DNA of 64,000 nucleotides from Thermodesulfobacteriota bacterium (GTDB lineage: Bacteria > Desulfobacterota > Desulfobulbia > Desulfobulbales > JBFMBH01): contig JBFMBH010000001.1 of NCBI GenBank assembly GCA_040755095.1, positions 95,176 to 159,175 of the forward strand, given 5' to 3'. Both the position numbers and the translations under genes were made by a program. The notes beneath the pieces are model-generated. The model did not search any database. It was not told the DNA's origin and worked only from the letters and a program-made list of their open reading frames with translations. Each line of letters starts with the position of its first letter. Within the stretch, counting starts at the first letter, position 1. Positions 54,301 to 61,291 of the stretch are shown here, piece after piece.

Positions 54301-54342
54301 CAGACCGCCAACGTCGATGACGTGCAGGTGGTGGTGCGCTGA
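51334..54342 (+). CDS. Secreted SBBP-type propeller protein with Hydin-like and C-terminal beta domains
   Basis: 1002 residues from ATG 51334 (GAGG eight bases upstream; GTG 51325 is also in frame). A signal peptide ends near ...GTGQAAA. An N-terminal beta domain ends in V-I-D-P-I-L. Residues ~240-690 hold SBBP repeats (G-G-S-G-x-D-x-G and V-T-G-x-T-S-S-P-D-F-P). An immunoglobulin-like Hydin/ASPM-type module (L-T-I-R-N-S-G-N-T-V-L), a bacterial-repeat module and the shared C-terminal domain (N-G-G-D-D-P-L-T-V ... A-A-D-W-W-I ... P-K-G-W-R ... P-L-F-D-L ... L-P-A-G-S-Y) follow. The start is 20 bases after the fn3 gene stop codon, so the two are likely co-transcribed. It is probably a surface protein. 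Confidence 0.86.
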   Translation: MFWPPARIAILILVALGLPLPGTGQAAALGRPAATGLPLWLPFVETGGRPADPAIRVASLSPAGSVGVTASGEVVSILPGPAGTPPWVLRERLAGGRPQLVMDDPAVAGRAALFRGRDPGGWQGGLPTRSTVSIRDAGQGAWLELVVGPSGVERLFHVAPGTDPATVRMAVAGVEAMAVAADGSLTLNSGRGQYRLSPPRAFQEDASGRQPVAVAFRVEPGGYGFAVGDYDPSRELVIDPILAGTFVAATAPPEPDLPFTPLAVDGEGNIIVAAAIPALALPAEDGGWATGPAGGLDILVAKLDPGLSRLLAWTLIGGAGDDWPRDLAIAANGSVRLAGVTSSPDFPATSGSQPFAAGFRNAFVLSLDRELQVLEASLLLGGGDAVALAHTPMGELVVTGRTPAPDFSATPGSLDTSLDGAIDAFVTVCDTRLQTILASTFLGGSGGDMGMAVAVEDDGSILVLGVTDSPDFPAPAGIQPLASRGELDLFLARLDPGLSRILDATLLGGSGNDLGQGLVVAANGSVFVTGATSSPDFPVTGGSSHRGGEEDLFVAWLDPSLRHVTATLAGGSGPDRGLDLALDSQDRLLVVGQTGSADLPVSANALDPSLSGGSDLVVAAFDRASLGLLQMTYLGGSGGEQMPRLAVEAGGRLLLAGLSDSPDLGLPPAAWQPTPAPGPNALLLALEPGLTGDLAPVVALGPAAPAWPAVLVGSTASLPLTIRNSGNTVLALEQLTVAGSQAAEFRLQEDTCSGRLLPPDGVCSLQLAFTPAAAGERQAVLAIPSNALPRLLEVSLTGTGQLPASHHTLVIFRDGSGRGTVRATDRTIDCGSLCSAAFAHGTRLTLEAVPDPGSVFEGWVGGGCAGTGACSVSVDEDLAVKATFRSTGPQSDARANGGDDPLTVSRQETVAFSIRLTANEALDLAADWWIVLATPAGAYSWVYPKGWRLGVSRAFRAPLFDLDETTLLASRLPAGSYGFFFGVSGYAGSQTANVDDVQVVVR

Positions 54343-54360
54343 GGCTTCAGAGCTTGCCTC

Positions 54361-54822
54361 CTATCTGAGGTGGCTGGCAATCCGGACCGCCAGACCGAAG
54401 CACAGGCCAGCCATGAGGACCACCAGTCCCCAGGCCACGAGACCCGACAACGGCCAGCCGGCCTCCACCTGTGCGCACCCGCTGGGCAATCGCGGCTGAA
54501 GGCTCCTCCTCGGGATGGCCCGGCAGCGGGGGATGGGGCAGGGCCACCGCCGCCTCTGCTCTGCCCGGGGCCAACGGCGGCCGAAGGGCCGTCGGCACGG
54601 CCTCACCCAGGGCATTGAAGACCTGGACATCCCGCAGGTCCGGCTGCACTGACCCCAGGTAGACGGCGACCGGCACCGGGACCTCGAAAAGAGGCCCCTC
54701 CCCAGGGCCTCCAGGCGCAGGCCGCCGGCGAAATCCTCGGGCACCAGGGCGCCGACCGGGCCGGAGCTGCCGAGGAGCCAGGCGGCCAGCAGCAGGGGAA
54801 GCAGTGCCCGGAATCTCTTCAT
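54361..54822 (-). pseudogene. Decayed DUF3999 protein gene
   Basis: From ATG 54822 (GGAGA upstream) a signal peptide (M-K-R-F-R-A-L-L-P-L-L-L-A-A-W) and E-D-F-A-G-G-L-R-L appear in one frame. The expected continuation (G-P-L-F-E-V-P-V-P-V-A-V-Y-L-G, Q-V-F-N-A-L-G-E-A-V-P) is in a second frame from about 54700. A C-terminal membrane helix (L-V-A-W-G-L-V-V-L-M-A-G-L-C-F-G-L-A-V-R) is again in the first frame near 54361-54470. The whole is ~150 codons, whereas DUF3999 proteins have about 450. This indicates two frameshifts and a large internal deletion. A sequencing error could explain a shift but not the missing middle. Confidence 0.62.
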
Positions 54823-55210
54823 GGGCGTCTCCTGCCGGCGGCAGGCCAAGAGAGACGGCAGCACCGCGGCCATGCCCCCGCGGCATGGCCGGTGCCCGGC
54901 CGCCTTCCCGGCCTCTGCCTACTCTCTCCTTCGCCGGCCTCCGGCGTCAACCCCCATTGTTGCCGCGGGGCAAGCGCCCACCGGCATCCGCCGGGACCCT
55001 CGACCGCGACGGGATTGACCCACTAGCCTCCCCGCTGCCCGCCGGCTCCGGCCCCCTTCTTTGGCCGTGCCGCCAGCCAGGGCACCAGCGGCTGTCCGGT
55101 CCAGAGCTGGTGCCCTGGGCGAAAGAAAGCGGTTGCCAGGAAGGGGCTGTCCTCCCTACACTGATCCCATCTCCGCCTTGTGCGGAGCTGCCCCCCTCAG
55201 GGATGACGCC
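54823..55210. other. Intergenic region between decayed DUF3999 gene and histidine kinase
   Basis: Divergent upstream regions of the pseudogene and the kinase gene. It holds the candidate kinase promoter at 55133-55162. Otherwise it is C-rich sequence with no gene, hairpin array or repeat that I can support. Confidence 0.5.
55133..55162 (+). promoter_or_regulatory. Candidate sigma-70 promoter of the histidine kinase gene
   Basis: TTGCCA (55133-55138) and TACACT (55157-55162) are separated by 18 bp. The -35 matches 5/6 and the -10 4/6 positions. The start of transcription would be near 55169, ~40 bases before the ATG. Confidence 0.45.
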
Positions 55211-56380
55211 ATGGACACCTGCTTTGCTCCCCCCGAACGGGCCACTGACCAGCAGCTCGCAGCGGATATCGCCTTCATTTCCGGCAGTCCGCTCATGACG
55301 ACCCTCCTGGGCTGTGCCAGCGGTCTTCTGGCGGTGCTCAACCAGGAACGGCAGATCCTGGCGGTCAACGACGCCCTCCTGGCCACCCTGGGCCTGCCGG
55401 ATGCCTCCCAGGCCCTGGGCTTGCGGCCCGGGGAGGCGGTGCCCTGCATCCATGCCTACGAGCCACCGGCCGGCTGTGGCACTACGCCGTTCTGCCCTTC
55501 CTGTGGCGCGGTGATCGCCATAATGGCCGCCCTGGAGACGAGCTGTCCCCAGGAGCGGCTTTGCGCCATGACCGCCCGCCGCAACCGGCAGGAGATCGAG
55601 CTGTGCTTCCGGGTCCGGGCCGCACCGGTGGAGGTGGACGGCCGCCGCTTCCTGCTCTTCTTCCTCCAGGACGTCACCGACGAGCAGTGGCGGGCGGCCC
55701 TGGAGCGGAGCTTCTTCCACGACCTGGGCAACACCCTGAACGCCCTGTTCGCCGGCGCCCAGCTCTTGCAGGTGGCGGCTGCCAACCCCAGCGGCGATCG
55801 CCAGCAGCTCCTGGGCCTGGTGAGCCAGATCGACCGTCTGGCCACCCGCCTGTCCCAGGAGGTGGCGGTGCAGCGTGCCCTGAGCCGGACCAGCGCCACC
55901 GAGCCCCCGGTCCGCCCCGCGCCGGCGGAGGTGCCCCTGGCTGAGCTGCTCCTGGAGCTGGCGGCCGACTTCCGGAAGCACCCGGCGGCCGCCGGCAAGC
56001 AGCTGCTGGCCTCCCTGCCGCCGGCGGTGACCATCCGCACCGACCCCACCCTCCTGCGGCGGATCCTGGCCAACATGATCGTCAACGCCCTGGAGGCCTC
56101 CTTCCCGGGCCAGGAGGTGCGGCTGTCCTGCCTGGTGGCGGACGGGGAGGCGGAGCTCTCGGTCTGGAGCCAGGAGCCGATCCCGGAGCCCATCCAGCGG
56201 CGGATCTTCCAGCGCCATTTCAGCACCAAGCCGGGAGCAGGCCGGGGCCTGGGCACCTATGCCATGAAGCTCCTGGGCGAACGGGTCCTGGGCGGCCGGG
56301 TCTGGTTCGTCTCCAGCCCCGAGACCGGCACCCGCTTTGCCATCGCCCTGCCCGCCGGACACCAGTCGCCGGCGCCGTAG
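55211..56380 (+). CDS. PAS-domain sensor histidine kinase, cytoplasmic
   Basis: 389 residues from ATG 55211. No transmembrane segment is visible, so the kinase is probably soluble. A PAS-like domain occupies residues ~30-150 and contains several Cys (C-I-H, C-P-S-C, C-P-Q-E-R-L-C) that might sense metal or redox state. The phosphoacceptor region is F-F-H-D-L-G-N-T-L-N-A with His170, a variant of the usual H-E-x-x-x-P box. The ATPase domain has N-M-I-V-N-A-L-E-A-S, a poorly conserved D-x-G-x-G segment (S-Q-E-P-I-P) and G-R-G-L-G-T-Y-A-M-K. No response regulator gene is adjacent, so it is an orphan here. Confidence 0.8.
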   Translation: MDTCFAPPERATDQQLAADIAFISGSPLMTTLLGCASGLLAVLNQERQILAVNDALLATLGLPDASQALGLRPGEAVPCIHAYEPPAGCGTTPFCPSCGAVIAIMAALETSCPQERLCAMTARRNRQEIELCFRVRAAPVEVDGRRFLLFFLQDVTDEQWRAALERSFFHDLGNTLNALFAGAQLLQVAAANPSGDRQQLLGLVSQIDRLATRLSQEVAVQRALSRTSATEPPVRPAPAEVPLAELLLELAADFRKHPAAAGKQLLASLPPAVTIRTDPTLLRRILANMIVNALEASFPGQEVRLSCLVADGEAELSVWSQEPIPEPIQRRIFQRHFSTKPGAGRGLGTYAMKLLGERVLGGRVWFVSSPETGTRFAIALPAGHQSPAP

Positions 56381-56737
56381 CCGAGAGAGGCCGGCCGGCC
56401 AGCCGCGCCCCCCACCGCATTCGAGAACCCACCCGATAGGGGTAGCCCCCGGTGGCCGCCCGTTGCCCGCACCGGGGCAGCCACGGGGGGCTGCCCCTCC
56501 AATGGGCTGCGGCCCCAGGCCATCGGCCGACCTGCGGCGCCCGTCACCGGACGCCCGCCATCTGCTTCTTAACGACAAGCATATCCGTTCTTAGCCGTTC
56601 CTGAACAATTCGCCGCTAGCTTGTGGGGGCAAGATCTGAGCACCCTGCGGCACGGCCGGTTGCCTCTTTCTCCGCTCCCCAACCAGGCCCCGGGCCGGTG
56701 CGCCGCAGGTTCCTCCACCTCGCCCGCGGAGGCCCCC
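56381..56737. other. Intergenic region with a long REP-like stem
   Basis: No gene is seen in this 357-bp stretch. It holds the imperfect inverted repeat at 56438-56498. The right end, less G+C-rich (around 56565-56625), probably contains the promoter for the lipid operon, but I could not find a convincing -35/-10 pair. Confidence 0.45.
56438..56498. repeat. Imperfect inverted repeat, REP-like
   Basis: The left arm AGGGGTAGCCCCCGGTGG (56438-56455) pairs with CCACGGGGGGCTGCCCCT (56481-56498) with few mismatches. A G+C-rich apex of 25 bases separates them. It lies downstream of the kinase gene and may double as its terminator. Confidence 0.5.
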
Positions 56738-57631
56738 ATGCGCACCACTGTCTATCGCTCCATCTGGATCTCGGATACCCATCTCGGCTCCAGGAACGCG
56801 CACGGTCCGGCCCTGTTCGAATTCCTGCGCCGCACCGACTCGGAATACCTCTATCTCGTGGGGGATATCATCGACCTCTACCGGATCAGGCGAGGCTGGC
56901 ACTGGCCAGAGATCAATACCCGCATCCTGCACCTCATCATCGCCAAGGCTGCCGCGGGCACCAAGGTTCTCTACATCCCCGGCAATCACGACCACCTGCT
57001 GCGTGCCTGGGATGGCGCTGCCATGGGCAATATCCGGTTCCAGCGGCAGGCGATCCACGTCACGGCCCGGGGGGAAAGCTTCCTGGTCCTGCATGGGGAC
57101 GAGCTGGACCGGGTGGTGACCGCCAGCGAGTGGCTGGCCCGGGTGGGGGCCGAGGCCTACGAGGCGCTCCTGGTCATGAACCGCTACCTCAATCGGGCCC
57201 GCCGTCTCCTGGGGCGGGAATACTGGTCCCTGGCCGGCTGGCTCAAGCATCAGGTGAAGGCGGCGGTCAACTACATGGGCAGCTTCGAGAAGACGGTGGT
57301 CCGGGAGGCGGAGCGCCGGCAGGTGGACGGCCTCATCTGCGGCCATATCCACCGGGCCGCCCTGACGCGGCTGGGCGCCATCCAGTACTCCAACATGGGC
57401 GACTGGGTGGAAAGCTGTACCGCCCTGACCGAGCATGCCGACGGCTCCCTGGCCATTGTCCGCTGGCCGGTGGATCCGCTGCCGGAGCAGCCGCTGGCAG
57501 CGGCCGCTATCATGAGCCAGCAGCCGCCGCCAGCCCCGCCCGGCAAGCGTCTGCTGGCGCCCGCCCCTTCCGGCCTTTTCTCCAGGCTCTTCTTGTTGCT
57601 CCCCTGCCTGGGGATCGCAACCGGGCTGTGA
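56738..57631 (+). CDS. Calcineurin-like phosphoesterase, UDP-2,3-diacylglucosamine hydrolase (LpxH)-like
   Basis: 297 residues from ATG 56738, with GGAGG upstream. The metal-binding motifs of metallophosphoesterases are complete: S-D-T-H-L-G (D-x-H), G-D-I-I-D (G-D-x-x-D), G-N-H-D and G-H-I-H. The loop I-W-I-S-D-T-H-L-G-S-R resembles LpxH and related lipid hydrolases. A hydrophobic C-terminal tail (S-R-L-F-L-L-L-P) is unusual for LpxH (~240 residues) and may tie it to the membrane. The stop codon overlaps the start of a glycosyltransferase gene by one base (TGATG), so the two are translationally coupled. The pair suggests glycolipid rather than lipid A synthesis, so I leave the gene symbol empty. 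Confidence 0.82.
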   Translation: MRTTVYRSIWISDTHLGSRNAHGPALFEFLRRTDSEYLYLVGDIIDLYRIRRGWHWPEINTRILHLIIAKAAAGTKVLYIPGNHDHLLRAWDGAAMGNIRFQRQAIHVTARGESFLVLHGDELDRVVTASEWLARVGAEAYEALLVMNRYLNRARRLLGREYWSLAGWLKHQVKAAVNYMGSFEKTVVREAERRQVDGLICGHIHRAALTRLGAIQYSNMGDWVESCTALTEHADGSLAIVRWPVDPLPEQPLAAAAIMSQQPPPAPPGKRLLAPAPSGLFSRLFLLLPCLGIATGL

Positions 57632-58653
57632 TGCGAATCGCCGTTGTCACCGACGCCTGGCATCCCCAGGTGAACGGGGTCGTCACCACCCTGTACCGGA
57701 CCGCCGCCACCCTGGAGGAGATGGGCCACGAGGTGCTGGTGGTGACGCCGGAACGGTTCCGCACCGTGGGCTGCCCCACCTATCCTGAAATCCGGCTGGC
57801 GCTGGCGCCCCGGCGGGGCATCCACCGGCTCTTCGACGCCTTCCGTCCCCAGGCGGTGCACATCGCCACCGAGGGCCCCCTGGGCTGGACAGCCCGGGCG
57901 TGCTGCCGACAGCGGGGCCTGGGCTTCACCACCTCCTACCACACCCGCTTCCCCGAGTATGTGCGGCTGCGCTTTCCCATCCCCTTGCCCGTTTCCTATG
58001 CGGTGGTCCGGCGCTTCCACACCGCCGCCCGCCGGACCATGGTCGCGACCGCGCCGTTACGCGAGGAACTGGCCGCACGGGGCTTCCGCAACCTCGTCCT
58101 CTGGGGCCGGGGGGTGGACACCAGCCTGTTCCGGCCGCGGCCGAAGATCCATCTCGACGGGCCGCGCCCCATCTTCATCTATGTCGGACGGGTCGCGGTG
58201 GAAAAGGGCCTCGAGGCGTTTTGCCGGCTGGGCCTGCCGGGCAGCAAGTACATCGTCGGCGACGGACCGGCCATGGACGATCTCAGGGCCAGGTACCCGG
58301 CGGTGCGCTTCACCGGCTACCGCCGGGGCGAAGAGCTCGCCCAGACCATGGCCAGTGCCGATGTCTTCGTCTTTCCCAGCCGCACCGACACCTTTGGCCT
58401 GGTGCTCCTGGAGGCCATGGCCTGCGGGGTGCCGGTAGCGGCCTATCCGGTGACCGGTCCTCTCCAGCTGGTCAAGAACGGCGAGAATGGTGTGCTCGAT
58501 GCCGATCTGCGGCAGGCGGCCCTGGCCGCCCTGGCGGTGGACAGCAGCCGCTGCCGCGCCTTCGCCAACACCTTCTCCTGGCAGGCCTGCACCAGCCAGT
58601 TCCTCGACAACCTCCACGACAACGATCCCCATGCCCAACCCCGCACCCCATGA
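57631..58653 (+). CDS. GT4-family glycosyltransferase
   Basis: 340 residues from ATG 57631. The N-terminal domain shows D-A-W-H-P-Q-V-N-G-V-V and T-S-Y-H-T-R-F-P-E-Y, typical of GT4 enzymes that glycosylate lipids. The C-terminal Rossmann domain has V-G-R-V-A-V-E-K-G, G-D-G-P and the E-x7-E type loop F-P-S-R-T-D-T-F-G-L-V-L-L-E-A-M. In this subgroup the known acceptor is often diacylglycerol or phosphatidylinositol, and the donor a nucleotide sugar. The gene overlaps the phosphoesterase gene and is followed after 22 bases by an OlsF-like acyltransferase gene, which supports membrane lipid synthesis. The donor and acceptor cannot be told from sequence. Confidence 0.85.
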   Translation: MRIAVVTDAWHPQVNGVVTTLYRTAATLEEMGHEVLVVTPERFRTVGCPTYPEIRLALAPRRGIHRLFDAFRPQAVHIATEGPLGWTARACCRQRGLGFTTSYHTRFPEYVRLRFPIPLPVSYAVVRRFHTAARRTMVATAPLREELAARGFRNLVLWGRGVDTSLFRPRPKIHLDGPRPIFIYVGRVAVEKGLEAFCRLGLPGSKYIVGDGPAMDDLRARYPAVRFTGYRRGEELAQTMASADVFVFPSRTDTFGLVLLEAMACGVPVAAYPVTGPLQLVKNGENGVLDADLRQAALAALAVDSSRCRAFANTFSWQACTSQFLDNLHDNDPHAQPRTP

Positions 58654-58675
58654 GCCCCAGCGACCAGGAGTCATG

Positions 58676-60529
58676 ATGGACCCAGCCATCCGGCACGCCA
58701 TTTTCGCCCTGCCCAACCCCTGCCAGCACGATCCGGCCCACCGGCTGTTCGGCGCTCTTGCCACTTCCGTGGAGGGAATCCTGGCGCTCCGGCGCTGCCA
58801 GCGGATCTATGACGAGCTGGTCACCGCTGCCGACCCCCGGCCCTTTGCCGACCGGGTGCTGGCACGGCTGGGCATCCGGGTCTGTCTTGCCGAGTCAGCC
58901 CTGGAAAGGCTCCCTGCCACCGGACCCGTAGTGGTGGTGGCCAACCATCCCTTCGGCTGCGTGGAGGGTCTGGTCCTGGCTGCCAGCCTCCGGCAGGTAC
59001 GCCGGGATGTCAAGATCATGGCCAATCATCTTCTGACCCGGATTCCGGATCTGCGGGAGGACCTCATCGCTGTCGACCCGTTTGCCGGACCCGGCGCGGC
59101 CCAGCGCAATATCGCCGGCCTCAGGGCCTGTCTCGCCTGGCTGCAGGGCGGCGGTGCGCTGGTGGTCTTTCCTGCCGGTACGGTGGCCCACTTCCGGCTT
59201 CGGGAGCGCCGGGTGGTGGAGCCGGAATGGGAGCCCGGCCTGGGCCGGCTCATACGCAAGGCCGAGGCTACGGTGCTGCCCGTCTTCTTTCCCCAGGCCA
59301 ACAGCCCCCTCTTCCACCTGGCCGGCCTGGTCCGGTCACGCCTGCGCACCGCCCTCCTGGCCCGGGAGCTGCTGAACAAGAGCGGCCGGCAGATCCGGCT
59401 CGCCATCGGCCATCCCGTGCCCCCTGCCAAGCTCCGGAACCTGGCCACAGACTCTGACCTCATGACCTACCTGCGCTTCCGCACCCTGTTTCTGCGCCAT
59501 ACCCTGGCCCGCGGCTCCCAGGGCAGGACGGCAGCGGACCGCTGGTGGCGGCCAGCCGCCCGCCGCCAACCAGTGCCGGCAGCCCAGGATCCGGCCACCC
59601 TGGCCGGGGAGGTCGCACGCCTGCCCGCCGCCTCCCTCCTGGCCGCGAGTGGCGCCCTGTCCGTGCACATGGCTATCGCCGGCCAGATCCCCGCCATCCT
59701 CCAGGAGATCGGCCGGCTCCGGGAGCTGACCTTCCGGGCCAACGGGGAGGGCACCGGCCGGGCCCTCGATCTGGATCGCTTCGATGACTGTTACCGGCAT
59801 CTGTTCCTCTGGAACAGCAGCCGGCAGGAGATCGCCGGCGCCTATCGCATGGGCCTGGTGGACGAGATCCTGCCGGCCCGCGGCGTCGACGGGCTGTACA
59901 CGAGCACCCTCTTCCGTTTCCGCCCCGGTCTCTTTGACCGGCTGGGGCCAGCCCTGGAGATGGGCCGCAGCTTCGTGCGGCCGGAGTACCAGCGGAGCTT
60001 CGGACCGCTCCTGCTCCTGTGGAAGGGCATCGGCCAGTTCATCGTCCGCCATCCCCGGTACCGGATCCTGTTCGGGCCGGTAAGCATCACCCGCCGGTAC
60101 CAGGATCTGTCCCGGCAGCTCATCGCCCACACCCTGCAGGTGCGCTACAGTCTGCCAGATCTGGGCCGGATGGTGCAGTCCCGGACGCCGCTGCGGCTGC
60201 GGGCCGTGCAGGTCAGGGGCTGCCAGCCGGATACCGTTCGGGCAGCCCTGGCAGACATGGCGGAGGTGGCGAGCCTGGTGGCGGAGTTGGAGCCGGAGGA
60301 GAAAGACATCCCGGTGCTTCTGAAGTTCTATCTCCAGTTGGGCGGCCGGGTCCTGGCCTTCAACCTGGACCGGGACTTTGGCGACGCGCTCGATGGCCTG
60401 ATCCTGGTGGACCTTCTGCACACAGAGCCGAAGACCCTGGAGCGCTACTTGGGCCGGGAGGGGGCGGCACAGTTTCTCGGCTGGCACCGGGACGGCCGGA
60501 AGGAGGTCATGGACCGCCGCTGCGCCTGA
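58676..60529 (+). CDS. OlsF-like bifunctional acyltransferase (PlsC-type plus GNAT/hemolysin-type domains)
   Basis: 617 residues from ATG 58676 (AGGAG five bases upstream; ATG 58673 is in frame). The first ~300 residues are an acyltransferase of the PlsC/LPLAT type (A-N-H-P-F-G-C-V-E-G, F-P-A-G-T-V-A-H-F). The last ~280 are an OlsB/hemolysin-like N-acyltransferase domain (F-R-A-N-G-E-G-T-G-R-A-L-D-L-D, Y-R-M-G-L-V-D). This order matches OlsF, which makes ornithine lipid from ornithine and acyl donors in phosphate-limited bacteria. Ornithine or another amino acid may be the substrate. It overlaps the convergent DUF3431 gene by 23 bases at the 3' end. Confidence 0.78.
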   Translation: MDPAIRHAIFALPNPCQHDPAHRLFGALATSVEGILALRRCQRIYDELVTAADPRPFADRVLARLGIRVCLAESALERLPATGPVVVVANHPFGCVEGLVLAASLRQVRRDVKIMANHLLTRIPDLREDLIAVDPFAGPGAAQRNIAGLRACLAWLQGGGALVVFPAGTVAHFRLRERRVVEPEWEPGLGRLIRKAEATVLPVFFPQANSPLFHLAGLVRSRLRTALLARELLNKSGRQIRLAIGHPVPPAKLRNLATDSDLMTYLRFRTLFLRHTLARGSQGRTAADRWWRPAARRQPVPAAQDPATLAGEVARLPAASLLAASGALSVHMAIAGQIPAILQEIGRLRELTFRANGEGTGRALDLDRFDDCYRHLFLWNSSRQEIAGAYRMGLVDEILPARGVDGLYTSTLFRFRPGLFDRLGPALEMGRSFVRPEYQRSFGPLLLLWKGIGQFIVRHPRYRILFGPVSITRRYQDLSRQLIAHTLQVRYSLPDLGRMVQSRTPLRLRAVQVRGCQPDTVRAALADMAEVASLVAELEPEEKDIPVLLKFYLQLGGRVLAFNLDRDFGDALDGLILVDLLHTEPKTLERYLGREGAAQFLGWHRDGRKEVMDRRCA

Positions 60530-61226
60530 GCCGTGGCAGGGGATGGGCCGCCGCTGGCGCCTCCCGGAGGCGGCGGATCGGCTTTTTGAACAGGGGCAGA
60601 TCGCTGATCGCGATCCCGGCAGGCGCCCCGGCCACACCGAAGAGATGGTCCCAGCAGCGCTCGAAACAGTGAGCCGCATCCGGCAGCTCGGCGCTGAGGG
60701 TGAGGGCCCGCTCGTAGAGGTGCCGGGGCCTGGCCAGGGCCTGCTGCCTGGTCACGGCAAAGTGCGCGCCGGGATAGAAGACGAAGACCTCGGGCCGGGG
60801 CCCCTCCCCGAGCCGCTCCCAGAACAACGCCATGGGCAGCGGCCGTCTCTCGGGGTTCTTGCTCCAGCCCTGGAACAGCCTCTCCCCGCGGCTGTCGTCC
60901 CAATCCAGGACAAACCCCAGCCACCGGAAGTCCTCGACCTCTTCCTCGCCTGCTGCCAGCCGCCGCAGGAACGGATGGAAATCGTGGACATGGTCAAAGG
61001 GATGCCCCTGGGCAAAAACGGTGACCTCGGCCAGGGAGTCGTAGCGGCTGACGATGTGGTGGAGGTAGGTATGGGCCTCCCGCCCGACGTTGGGCAGCAC
61101 AACGGCGCCAGGCAGCGCCCGGCCGCCCTTGTGGTAGACCGAGATGGCCAGGCCCTTGGGAACCCGCCGCAGCCAGCGGAGATCCTCCTGGAAATGCGCC
61201 ACCACCAATTCAAGACTGGCTGTCAT
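60507..61226 (-). CDS. DUF3431 domain protein
   Basis: 239 residues from ATG 61226 (ATG 61244 is also in frame). The signature P-N-V-G-R-E-A-H-T-Y-L-H-H-I-V-S-R-Y-D-S-L is followed by V-T-V-F-A-Q-G-H-P-F-D-H, matching the DUF3431 family, known in fungi and bacteria and sometimes fused to or near glycosyltransferases. Mixed alpha/beta composition with no signal peptide. The function is unknown; the fold and motifs suggest a carbohydrate-active enzyme, which is my inference. It is convergent with the OlsF-like gene. Confidence 0.78.
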   Translation of the reverse strand: MTASLELVVAHFQEDLRWLRRVPKGLAISVYHKGGRALPGAVVLPNVGREAHTYLHHIVSRYDSLAEVTVFAQGHPFDHVHDFHPFLRRLAAGEEEVEDFRWLGFVLDWDDSRGERLFQGWSKNPERRPLPMALFWERLGEGPRPEVFVFYPGAHFAVTRQQALARPRHLYERALTLSAELPDAAHCFERCWDHLFGVAGAPAGIAISDLPLFKKPIRRLREAPAAAHPLPRLRRSGGP

Positions 61227-61291
61227 CGTCTGATCTCGGAACATGGTATGCTGCCGTCGGTAGGCCACCGGGGCTGACCGTGCCCCCCTCC

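Noticed and set aside
54347..54886. Either of the two overlapping minus-strand frames as an intact small gene
   Set aside because: Each holds only parts of one protein family (signal peptide and C-terminal helix in one frame, middle motif in the other), which fits a broken gene better.
56738..57631. Calling the phosphoesterase lpxH
   Set aside because: It is ~60 residues longer, has a hydrophobic tail and is coupled to a GT4 gene rather than lipid A genes, so the exact substrate is doubtful.
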